Shown in pieces: positions 1-5,611 of a DNA stretch of 11,347 bases. The notes below the pieces were generated by a model. It was not told the origin of the DNA, searched no databases, and was given only the letters and a program-made list of their open reading frames with translations. The position numbers were made by a program, and so were the translations under genes. This DNA is from Chloroflexota bacterium. GTDB taxonomy: Bacteria; Chloroflexota; UBA6077; CF-72. The stretch covers positions 1-11,347 of the forward strand of contig JAFAPL010000631.1 in NCBI GenBank assembly GCA_019247135.1, in the 5' to 3' direction. Position 1 is the stretch's first letter. Every line of letters starts with the position of its first letter.

Positions 1-476
1 TGAAGGCGCGCGTTCGCCGCATCCAGCGAGCTATTTACCTGCGCCGGGTCCGTTTCCAGTAGCTCGTCGCCTTCATGGACCGAGTCGCCGGCCTGGACCT
101 TGATGTCGGAAACCGCGCCGCGCGTCGGGTAGTTGATCGGGACCTGAGCCTCGGGTGTGACGGAGCCCTCAGCTAACAGACTGCGCGTAATGGAATCTCT
201 TTTGACCACGGCCGTACGTGGCCCCGTCGTACGCGTGCTGGAGCTTGGGGTGCCAGTCGCGGAGGCAGTGCCTGAAGTCGTGGTATCGGCAGCGCGCGCG
301 CCACCAACTCCAGTCGGACCAGCCGTGGGCGCGACCTGCGCAGGAGTATCCAGGCTATCCGAGTTCGACGCTACCAGCCTCGGAAGCACTGGCAAAGACG
401 CACAGGCGGCGGCGATGCTCGCCGTGACCAACCCCACGCACGCGACCACGGCCCATCTCGCCGACCTCCTCCTCAT
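1..476 (-). CDS. HlyD/MacA-like periplasmic adaptor (membrane fusion protein), C-terminus beyond window
   Basis: Partial gene: 158 N-terminal residues are present and the frame is still open at the left edge. The protein starts with a basic stretch and one hydrophobic segment (about residues 7-30), a signal anchor or signal peptide. A Ser/Thr/Gly/Ala/Pro-rich low-complexity linker follows (about 40-88). From about residue 89 comes the start of a membrane-fusion-protein fold: RDSITRSLLAEGSVTPEAQV, then a half biotinyl-lipoyl-like barrel (RGAVSDIKVQAGDSVHEGDE, about 119-138), as in HlyD, MacA and RND/ABC efflux adaptors. Such adaptors bridge an inner-membrane pump to outer layers. The ATG at 476 is chosen because AGGAG lies 10 nt upstream; a stop occurs in frame at 536-534. 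It follows the EpsI-like gene by 132 nt on the same strand. An Alg44-like role beside a glycan synthase is possible but only inferred; the transporter partner would lie to the left. Family call fairly sure, substrate unknown. Confidence 0.8.
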   Translation of the reverse strand, partial: MRRRSARWAVVACVGLVTASIAAACASLPVLPRLVASNSDSLDTPAQVAPTAGPTGVGGARAADTTTSGTASATGTPSSSTRTTGPRTAVVKRDSITRSLLAEGSVTPEAQVPINYPTRGAVSDIKVQAGDSVHEGDELLETDPAQVNSSLDAANARL

Positions 477-524
477 CTCTGACACACTCCTGTTTGTTCT
501 TTTGCCCCAGACCACAGCTGCCCC

Positions 525-542
525 GGATGCTGATCAACATCC
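525..542. promoter_or_regulatory. 18-bp near-perfect palindrome upstream of the adaptor gene
   Basis: GGATGCTGATCAACATCC is a dyad with nine positions per arm, one mismatch and no loop. It lies 49 nt upstream of the adaptor start codon, between that gene and the EpsI-like stop. A loopless dyad suits a dimeric repressor operator better than a terminator, and there is no T-tract. I found no convincing -10/-35 pair next to it. Function is inferred. Confidence 0.3.
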
Positions 543-608
543 TATGGAGATCGTGTTGAGACCAGGCCACCCGAAAATTGGTGATGAATTGAGATCCGGT
601 TGAGGTGG

Positions 609-1229
609 CTATGCCGGTGTGCCGGCGTACCACCTGGCAACTTGCGGAAAGATGGCGCCCGCCAGCTTGGCCACGTCCCGCCCGGCAGTAGCGTCGAGTT
701 CTTCCACGCCGGCGACCAGATACATCTTGTAGTAGTCGTTCTGACGACCAGCCAGACCGTCCAGGACTGCAAAGCCCCACGCCAGGGCGCCGTTGCCCAG
801 CAAACCCCGCCGCTCTCCATAGGCGTACAGCACGAGCCATTCCTCCGCGCCACGCCGAGCCACCAGCGCGCGGACATTGTCGTCGGCTGGCACGAGATCC
901 CGGCTCGGCGTTTCCACCTGGTAGCCGCTCCCCAGAAATGGCACCTCGGCGCCGGCGGCGTACAGCTTGGGCGTGCCACTGGTCACCAGGCTGAGTGTCG
1001 CGGTGGCGCCACTCTGACTGCTGAACACACGCGACACGATGGCCGTATCGGTCGAAGCCTGGTCCACTGACAGCGGTCCCGTAGACCAGTTTTCTGCCTC
1101 GAGGTGGACGTCAGATCCTGGCCAGCGCGCAATAGCTGCAGAATGCGTCTCACCGACCAGCGGATACAGCGCCGCTCCACTGAGGAGCACCGCCACTAGA
1201 ACGAAGGTGCGAATGATGGAAGTCTGCAT
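609..1229 (-). CDS. EpsI-like exosortase-associated protein (DUF3485-like), cysteine-free
   Basis: 206 residues. The N-terminal hydrophobic segment (about 5-25) is a signal peptide or anchor, so the body is extracytoplasmic. The C-terminal half resembles the EpsI/DUF3485 family: VLYAYGERRG (about 133-142), then VLDGLAGRQNDYY (about 155-167) and a final AIFPQVARWY. These match the family's order of a VLYWY-like strand, an LDAL..R.D segment and an FxxxLLPxL-like end. EpsI proteins accompany exosortases, as separate genes or as exosortase C-terminal domains; their exact job is unknown. The position supports the call: its first 34 nt overlap the exosortase 3' end. Odd: the family's H-S-P-x-x-C-x-P-G-x-G-W motif appears here only as FLGSGY (98-103), and the whole protein has no cysteine. 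The ATG at 1229 is chosen because it begins the signal segment; the frame stays open to 1499, but that part lies inside the exosortase gene and looks like shadow sequence. Confidence 0.68.
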   Translation of the reverse strand: MQTSIIRTFVLVAVLLSGAALYPLVGETHSAAIARWPGSDVHLEAENWSTGPLSVDQASTDTAIVSRVFSSQSGATATLSLVTSGTPKLYAAGAEVPFLGSGYQVETPSRDLVPADDNVRALVARRGAEEWLVLYAYGERRGLLGNGALAWGFAVLDGLAGRQNDYYKMYLVAGVEELDATAGRDVAKLAGAIFPQVARWYAGTPA

Positions 1230-2068
1230 CCAACTGTCCGGCTCAGGACCAGCAGTCCACCCAACGCCAGCCCGAACAACAAAAGACTTGAAACCCCGTG
1301 AAAGAAGCCCAGTGCGGCATCCTCTCCGAAGTGAGCGGCCACCAGTACGACCAGCGTGACCCGTGCGGTGTTGGCAATGACTACCAGCGGCAACACTCCA
1401 GCGAATACGGCCGCGCGCCCGACCAGCGGACCTCGCGTCGCGTAGACCCAGATCGCAGCCAGGGCGAGTAGCGATAGGAGGGAGCTCATGCCGGAGCATG
1501 CCTCGGCTACGACAAACGCATACTCAGGCGTCGCACTCGTGGAATGCAGAACCAGGCCGTCACGCATAACGTCCAGACCGATCAGCCGGCCCGCCCAGGC
1601 GGCGCCAAAGGCCGTCACGTCCTGGAGCGCGAAGCCGACGGAGTTCAGCAACCCTCGGTACAACCCCAGCCCAAAAATCAGGAAGGCACTCGGAAAAGCA
1701 ATCGCGCGCGCTGCCCGCCAGCCCCAAAGGTAAGCCGCGACGCCAATCAGCAGCGGGGTCACCGCAATGCCGGCCAGGTTATGGATGCCGGTACGTTGGC
1801 TGACTAGCATCAGGCTGATGGCTGCCGCGACGACCGCCAGGCCTCCATTCTGACCATCGCCAACGGCGCGCCGCAGCGCACCGCGGCGCAGCCACAACAG
1901 CGCGAGCGCAATCGGTGGAATAAGGAACCCGTAGGTGAATTCCTCGTCTGTGGACCAGACTTCGATTGCGTGCCCGAACGCGGGCCAGATGAGCAGCGCC
2001 AGGGCCAGACTGACCGCCGTGTACGCGGCGAGGCGGTTGACGCCGATATGTGCCAACCGCAATTTCAC
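1196..2068 (-). CDS. Exosortase (EpsH/Xrt family) membrane transpeptidase
   Basis: 290-residue polytopic membrane protein with about eight hydrophobic segments. Exosortases cleave proteins at a C-terminal PEP-CTERM-like tail and probably transfer them to an envelope acceptor. All three proposed catalytic residues are visible: Cys in VAEACSGMSSL (C191), Arg in ANTARVTLV (R236) and His in FFHGVSSLL (H257). An N-terminal hallmark is also present (WSTDEEFTYGFLIPPIALA followed by LLWLRR). I start at GTG 2068, which has AGGGA a few bases upstream; a TTG at 2098 would add ten residues and abut the preceding stop without a good ribosome site. The gene directly upstream encodes a tailed secreted protein, the likely substrate, and the gene downstream an EpsI-like protein, so the three form one cassette. 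I cannot assign a numbered Xrt subtype. It lacks a fused EpsI domain. Family identity is very sure, start site moderately. Confidence 0.93.
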   Translation of the reverse strand: MKLRLAHIGVNRLAAYTAVSLALALLIWPAFGHAIEVWSTDEEFTYGFLIPPIALALLWLRRGALRRAVGDGQNGGLAVVAAAISLMLVSQRTGIHNLAGIAVTPLLIGVAAYLWGWRAARAIAFPSAFLIFGLGLYRGLLNSVGFALQDVTAFGAAWAGRLIGLDVMRDGLVLHSTSATPEYAFVVAEACSGMSSLLSLLALAAIWVYATRGPLVGRAAVFAGVLPLVVIANTARVTLVVLVAAHFGEDAALGFFHGVSSLLLFGLALGGLLVLSRTVGCRLPSFAPSF

Positions 2069-2098
2069 GCGATCCCTGACGCCCACACCAGAAATCAA

Positions 2099-2752
2099 CT
2101 AGCTTCGCCGTCGGCCCCGCATGCGCATAGTGGCATAACCGAGCATGCCGAGTGCGCCGGAGCCGAGTAACACCAGGCTGTCGAGCTCGGGCGTTTGAGC
2201 GAAGATCTTGCCCTCGTCGGGCATCACGAACCAGACGGGTTTCCCGACTAACCCGGTGCTGTAGTCGAAATGCGCACCAATGAGCTGCGCCGCACCGTTC
2301 GCTCCGCCTAGGAATGGGTGGCTGGTGCTCGTCGCGCGCATGGTGAAGGTGGCATTTCCGCTGGCGTCAGTTGTGAGGCCAGACATCTGGAACACGGCAC
2401 CAGGAAACGTGTCGGGCACCGACTGGAAGGCCCCCTTCCCGTCAGGCGAGACGGAAGCCTGAAGGTCGGGCACCGCATCCGCGCTGACAACGCTCACGCC
2501 GGAGACGCTGACGTTGGCCAGGGGCATCGACGTGTCAGACGGATTGGCGAAATCCTCGCAATAGGCCTTTATGGTTACTGGACTGCTCCAGACGTTCGAC
2601 GAATCCGGCGTCAGCGTGATGTCTGGAGACTCGAACGCGGGCACTCGGGTACCGGCGCATACCCCGGCGGCCGAAGCCGGCACTACACCGATGGCCAGAA
2701 GAGCAGCTGCTCCTCCCAGCACAGCCAGGCGGTTCCAATACGTATGTAACAC
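2099..2752 (-). CDS. Secreted protein with PEL-type PEP-CTERM-like sorting tail; probable exosortase substrate
   Basis: 217 residues. The N-terminal signal peptide has a hydrophobic core at about 9-24 and PASA-AG, suggesting cleavage after residue 28. The tail has the three-part exosortase signal: a TPEL motif (187-190), a hydrophobic helix (about 192-208) and a basic end (MRMRGRRRS). The mature part is Ser/Thr/Val/Asp-rich and probably beta-sandwich-like, with two cysteines (32 and 65) that could form a disulfide; I recognise no named domain. The GTG at 2752 is chosen because GGAGG sits 6 nt upstream and the signal peptide then begins normally; an upstream GTG at 2809 would add a charged extension that spoils it. 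It stands immediately before the exosortase, which fits a dedicated substrate. PEL replaces the usual PEP or VPEP, so it may belong to a variant sorting class. Role in matrix structure or polysaccharide assembly is inferred. Confidence 0.85.
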   Translation of the reverse strand: MLHTYWNRLAVLGGAAALLAIGVVPASAAGVCAGTRVPAFESPDITLTPDSSNVWSSPVTIKAYCEDFANPSDTSMPLANVSVSGVSVVSADAVPDLQASVSPDGKGAFQSVPDTFPGAVFQMSGLTTDASGNATFTMRATSTSHPFLGGANGAAQLIGAHFDYSTGLVGKPVWFVMPDEGKIFAQTPELDSLVLLGSGALGMLGYATMRMRGRRRS

Positions 2753-2940
2753 TCTTCGCCTCCAATACTTATCTCGCACCTGTTTGGCCTCCGTGGCCTG
2801 CCTGAGCACCCTCCGACTCCCAAGCTATGCTTCTGGCTCGGAAATTGGTGGCCTCAATAGTGAGGAACTCTAGTCCAATGACGCTGTCGTCGACGTGATG
2901 CATGGGTGTCGAATTCGTTGAGTCTTCCGAATGGGCGTGA
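2753..2940. other. 188-nt spacer between the glycan-assembly and exosortase gene groups
   Basis: No coding gene is supported here. The spacer contains a small hairpin (CCTCA-ATAG-TGAGG, 2852-2865) and short palindromes CGTCGACG (2888-2895) and CGAATTCG (2910-2917). None is followed by a T-tract, so I do not call a terminator. I checked for sigma-70 and sigma-54 (GG-N10-GC) promoters facing the exosortase cassette and found none convincing. The length suggests that the cassette may have its own promoter. Confidence 0.4.
2759..2763 (-). promoter_or_regulatory. Ribosome binding site deciding the start of the PEL-tailed protein
   Basis: GGAGG on the minus strand lies 6 nt before the GTG at 2752. 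This is the best Shine-Dalgarno match near any candidate start of this gene and favours 2752 over 2809. Confidence 0.65.
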
Positions 2941-4410
2941 TCAGTAGGCTCCGCGATTCGTCAACACCGCGGGGACTGTCCGCAGCAGAATCTCCAGATC
3001 CAGGCCAAGCGACCAGTTCCGAATGTAGTGCAGGTCCAAGCGGACCATGTCGTGGAACGGAACCTCGCTTCGCCCACTCACCTGCCAGAGTCCCGTCAGG
3101 CCCGGCACTGCTCGCAGCCGTCCGAGCTGCCAGTCCTCGTACTGTTCTACCTCTGACGGAATTGGTGGTCGCGGGCCTACGAGGCTCATGTCTCCGCGCA
3201 GGACGTTGAACAATTGCGGCAGCTCGTCGAGGCTCCAGCGTCTGAGAATAGCGCCCACGCGTGTAATGCGCGGATCACGTCGGATCTTGAAGAGCGGTCC
3301 CGTTGCCTCATTGTTTGTACGCAGTGCACCGAGCCGGCTCTCCGCGTCGGCACACATCGAACGAAACTTCATTATCCAGAAATGTCGACCGTTTTTTCCG
3401 ACACGCAGCTGGCGGTAAAAGACGGGCCCGGGTGAATCCAGCTTGATTGCCAACGCGATTGCGAGCAGTACGGGTGCAGCCACCAGGAGCCCAGCGCACA
3501 CCAGCACCACGTCGAGCGCACGCTTTGCCCAGCTCACGCCAGCAGCTGGAACGAAGCCAATGTAGCGTCGGCCGCCCAGTTGGTGCACCTCGACTCGATC
3601 GGGAAGCAAGTCGTGCAGATCTGGGACGAGCTTCACGTGTACATGCCGCCGAAATCCACGTGCAATCACGCGGCTGACCTGCTCACGGCGGCTCCCGGGC
3701 AATGCAATGATCAGCTCGTCCACGGCGTACGCTTGCACCAATTCTTCGAGCTGAGCAATTGGTCCAAGTAGTGGCAGCTCGAGATGAGCGAGATCGCTCC
3801 CGTTGTCGACGAAGCCCACCACTCGGTACGTGGCCCTGAGCTCGTCCGCCAGCTCGAGCCCGAGGGCGTTGGCGCCGACGATGAGCGCTCGGCTGGATGG
3901 CGCAAATGCATCACGCACCGCTTCGTAAAGATGGTGGCCAAGTGCGCGCCAGATGACCAGTCCGAAAACGGCAAACGCCCAACCACTCGCCAACCAGAGA
4001 CGTGAAAAAGCCTGGTCACCCAGAAAATACGACGCCGTGACCGCGAGGACCAGGGCCGTAGCGCTCGACGACACGATTGCGCGAAATCGAAGTGGCCAGG
4101 CATGTGGACGCTCGAGGTCGTACAACCCATGCGTCGCCAGAAACGCGACCGTGAGTAAGCCTTCCAGGACGGCAAGGCGTACGTACCGGTCGAGGCTCAG
4201 CATTGGCAAGGTCTCTTCGTTCGAGAACCGCGCCATGTAGGCCAGCATGAATGCACCTGTCACCAACGCCACGTCGCCAACTACAAGCACCAGTCCAGCG
4301 ACCGTCGAAAGTATCTGCTTGCGCTGCATGGCATCCGAACGGCCCGCGAGCATCGCGCCACTTTGTCGCGACCAGGTGTCGTCCTCGAGATGTAGTTGCG
4401 CTGTACTCAT
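2941..4410 (-). CDS. Polyprenyl-phosphate sugar-1-phosphate transferase (WbaP/WcaJ-type initiating enzyme)
   Basis: 489 residues, the normal length of the long form. It starts glycan assembly by moving a sugar-1-phosphate (often glucose or galactose) from a nucleotide sugar to undecaprenyl phosphate. Domains in order: four N-terminal membrane segments (about 34-60, 78-95, 110-130, 138-157); a Rossmann-like CoA-binding domain starting SSRALIVGANALGLELADEL (172-191); one more membrane helix (about 298-322); and the catalytic bacterial sugar transferase domain to the end. Catalytic-domain motifs are intact: PVFYRQLRVG, IMKFRSM (346-352), RRWSLDELPQLFN with the D395-E396 pair, SLVGPRPP (409-416) and PGLTGLWQVSGR. 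The ATG overlaps the upstream 67-residue gene's TGA as ATGA, indicating translational coupling. It lies in the same run as a TagA-like transferase, which probably adds the next sugar. Sugar specificity cannot be read from sequence by eye. Confidence 0.95.
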   Translation of the reverse strand: MSTAQLHLEDDTWSRQSGAMLAGRSDAMQRKQILSTVAGLVLVVGDVALVTGAFMLAYMARFSNEETLPMLSLDRYVRLAVLEGLLTVAFLATHGLYDLERPHAWPLRFRAIVSSSATALVLAVTASYFLGDQAFSRLWLASGWAFAVFGLVIWRALGHHLYEAVRDAFAPSSRALIVGANALGLELADELRATYRVVGFVDNGSDLAHLELPLLGPIAQLEELVQAYAVDELIIALPGSRREQVSRVIARGFRRHVHVKLVPDLHDLLPDRVEVHQLGGRRYIGFVPAAGVSWAKRALDVVLVCAGLLVAAPVLLAIALAIKLDSPGPVFYRQLRVGKNGRHFWIMKFRSMCADAESRLGALRTNNEATGPLFKIRRDPRITRVGAILRRWSLDELPQLFNVLRGDMSLVGPRPPIPSEVEQYEDWQLGRLRAVPGLTGLWQVSGRSEVPFHDMVRLDLHYIRNWSLGLDLEILLRTVPAVLTNRGAY

Positions 4411-4610
4411 GCCTTTCCCTCAGCCTTGCGCCTACGGCTCGCCAGTCTTGCCGCCGGTAGCGGAGCCGCGAGCAACCACACCGAAATCCAGTACGCGCCG
4501 TGCCCGAGGATCAAAGCCAGCGTGCCGAACGGCGATGGTGTCGGCTCCTCCTCGTCGTTCCAGCCGTGATCCCCCGACAAGCCGAACGTGCGCGGCTGAT
4601 GCTCGATCAT
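4407..4610 (-). CDS. Small single-pass membrane protein between two glycan-assembly enzymes, function unknown
   Basis: 67 residues. The N-terminus is hydrophilic and acidic (DHGWNDEEEP, about 14-23), followed by a Pro-rich PTPSPFG, one hydrophobic stretch (about 28-52) and a basic C-terminus (ASRRRKAEGK). By the positive-inside rule the C-terminus would be cytoplasmic. I think it is a real gene because both ends form 4-nt ATGA overlaps, with the TagA-like gene upstream and the phosphotransferase downstream, which is unlikely for a chance frame. No Shine-Dalgarno is evident, consistent with coupled translation. I do not recognise a family. It might be a scaffold or regulator for the neighbouring enzymes. 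Its Pro-rich/hydrophobic/Arg-cluster order superficially resembles a sorting tail, but there is no signal peptide. Confidence 0.72.
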   Translation of the reverse strand: MIEHQPRTFGLSGDHGWNDEEEPTPSPFGTLALILGHGAYWISVWLLAAPLPAARLASRRRKAEGKA

Positions 4611-5464
4611 GAAGACAGCAACATCACTTCGGTGTCACCCGCCGGCCCGTTGCACGCGAGCTGAGCGAGCGTCGGCAAATCGTTGAGCAGATATCGGCGC
4701 CAGAGTCGCTGTGGTTCCTGAACAAGGCGGAATGCCCACTCGAGTCCGGAACGCTGCATCCACACGGGCGCACGCCGCACGGACCCCGCGAGCAGGTCCA
4801 GCACGCAACCAACACCCATCGCCACAGGCACCTGGAGTTGGGGCTGGTGCTCGCGGATCCACAGATCCTGACGCGGAGCGCCCAGCGCAACAAAGAGGAA
4901 CCCGGGTGCGGCGTCACGAATTTTCGCCAGCATGTAGGCGTTCTCGGAAGGATCGAGCGGTCCGATCCGTGGCGAGTAACTACCGACAATGGCCAAGCCC
5001 GGGCAGAGCTCTCGCAGGCGCTCGCCCGCTGCTTCAGCCACGCCCTCGGCCGCTCCGAGCAAGAAAACGCCAGCGCCCATCTCGGCGGCGACATGGCAGC
5101 TCTCCAGCACCAGCTCGACACCGGCTATGCGCTCCGGCAGCGGCTCTCGCTGCAGTCGCGAGACCCAGATGAGTGGCATGCCGTCCGCGACGGCGAGATC
5201 CGCTTCGTTGATGACTTTTCGAAATGCGGCATTTCGACTGGCGATGCTGATGAAGTCGAGGTTGACAGTGACCACCTGGTGTGGCCGACCGGAAGCCGCG
5301 AACGCGCGGACGCGCTCTACAGCGCCAGCCTGATCCACGCTATCGACACAGATGGGGCCCAAGGACACACGGCGCCGTTGAGGCTCAGGTGCTGCAATAG
5401 CAATCGCAGGCGGTCGCACCTGAGGTGAGAGGGACCGAGCTGAAACCAGCACCTCAGTTGCCAT
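4607..5464 (-). CDS. WecG/TagA/CpsF-family glycosyltransferase (GT26)
   Basis: 285 residues. Family members add a sugar, classically N-acetylmannosamine or its uronic acid, to a polyprenyl-diphosphate-linked first sugar on the cytoplasmic membrane face. Visible motifs: VTVNLDFISIASRN (65-78), LAVADGMPLIWVSR (90-103) with the Asp of ADG in the place of the proposed catalytic base, ERIAGVEL (111-118), VALGAPRQDLWI (192-203), VAMGVGCVLDLLAGSVRRAP (214-233) and the C-terminal LEWAFRLVQEPQRLWRRYL used for membrane association. About 35 extra N-terminal residues, Ala/Pro-rich, precede the fold. ATG 5464 is chosen because a perfect AGGAGG lies 11 nt upstream; a GTG at 5485 would add seven residues but itself overlaps this ribosome site. 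Its TGA overlaps the next start as ATGA. It is the first gene after a repeat-rich 147-nt spacer, which may be its control region. Exact donor and acceptor unknown. Confidence 0.93.
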   Translation of the reverse strand: MATEVLVSARSLSPQVRPPAIAIAAPEPQRRRVSLGPICVDSVDQAGAVERVRAFAASGRPHQVVTVNLDFISIASRNAAFRKVINEADLAVADGMPLIWVSRLQREPLPERIAGVELVLESCHVAAEMGAGVFLLGAAEGVAEAAGERLRELCPGLAIVGSYSPRIGPLDPSENAYMLAKIRDAAPGFLFVALGAPRQDLWIREHQPQLQVPVAMGVGCVLDLLAGSVRRAPVWMQRSGLEWAFRLVQEPQRLWRRYLLNDLPTLAQLACNGPAGDTEVMLLSS

Positions 5465-5475
5465 TGCCGTCGCTT

Positions 5476-5481
5476 CCTCCT
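5476..5481 (-). promoter_or_regulatory. Perfect AGGAGG ribosome binding site, abutting a palindrome
   Basis: AGGAGG on the minus strand, 11 nt before the ATG at 5464, sets the start of the TagA-like gene. The GCACGG-type palindrome at 5482-5495 touches its 5' edge, so folding or protein binding there could affect access to it. Confidence 0.6.
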
Positions 5482-5495
5482 GCACGGACCCGTGC
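5482..5495. promoter_or_regulatory. 14-bp palindrome next to the TagA-like ribosome site
   Basis: GCACGG-AC-CCGTGC has six perfectly complementary positions per arm around a 2-nt centre. The loop is too short for the full stem in RNA (five pairs with a 4-nt loop would fit), so it may be a DNA operator or a short hairpin. Its left arm GCACGGAC (5482-5489) is also an exact complement of GTCCGTGC at 5543-5550, allowing an alternative long-range stem. Confidence 0.35.
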
Positions 5496-5508
5496 GTCGC
5501 AGGGTCGT

Positions 5509-5527
5509 TTGTTGGATTGATTGTTGG
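5509..5527. repeat. Direct repeat TTGTTGG, 12-bp period
   Basis: TTGTTGG occurs at 5509-5515 and again at 5521-5527 with ATTGA between. The spacing, roughly one helical turn, is typical of tandem regulator half-sites, but no regulator can be named. It sits in the spacer before the TagA-like gene. Confidence 0.35.
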
Positions 5528-5555
5528 CCGAGCGGGTGATTCGTCCGTGCATTCG

Positions 5556-5589
5556 GAGTTACGATCTGGTTGTGCCGAGACCGTAACTC
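5556..5589. repeat. Inverted repeat GAGTTACG/CGTAACTC in the GT2-TagA spacer
   Basis: Perfect 8-nt arms at 5556-5563 and 5582-5589 are separated by 18 nt. It begins 22 nt after the GT2 stop in the direction of transcription. No T-tract follows, so it is not a standard terminator. An RNA-stabilising hairpin or a spaced operator are both possible. Confidence 0.4.
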
Positions 5590-5611
5590 TCGGGTGCGCC
5601 TCTACCAGTTC

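Noticed and set aside
157..603. 148-residue plus-strand frame near the left end
   Set aside because: It overlaps the adaptor gene on the other strand, whose lipoyl-like motifs are clear; the plus-strand product is Ala/Pro/Val-rich with no fold signal.
1230..1499. Upstream extension of the EpsI-like frame by 90 residues
   Set aside because: It lies inside the exosortase gene over the catalytic Arg/His region, is Arg/Gly-rich out-of-frame sequence, and would bury the signal segment that begins at 1229.
2753..2809. GTG start at 2809 for the PEL-tailed protein
   Set aside because: It adds a charged 19-residue stretch before the signal peptide, while GGAGG 6 nt before GTG 2752 gives a normal secretory start.
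2852..2865. Intrinsic terminator after the phosphotransferase gene
   Set aside because: The stem is only 5 bp and no T-tract follows in the direction of transcription.
2753..2940. Sigma-54 promoter or c-di-GMP riboswitch before the exosortase cassette
   Set aside because: I compared the spacer with the GG-N10-GC promoter pattern and the GEMM core by eye and found neither; only weak hairpins are present.
4838..5428. 196-residue plus-strand open frame opposite the TagA-like gene
   Set aside because: Fully antisense to a gene with all its family motifs; the translation has no recognisable domain and long open frames opposite high-GC genes are common.
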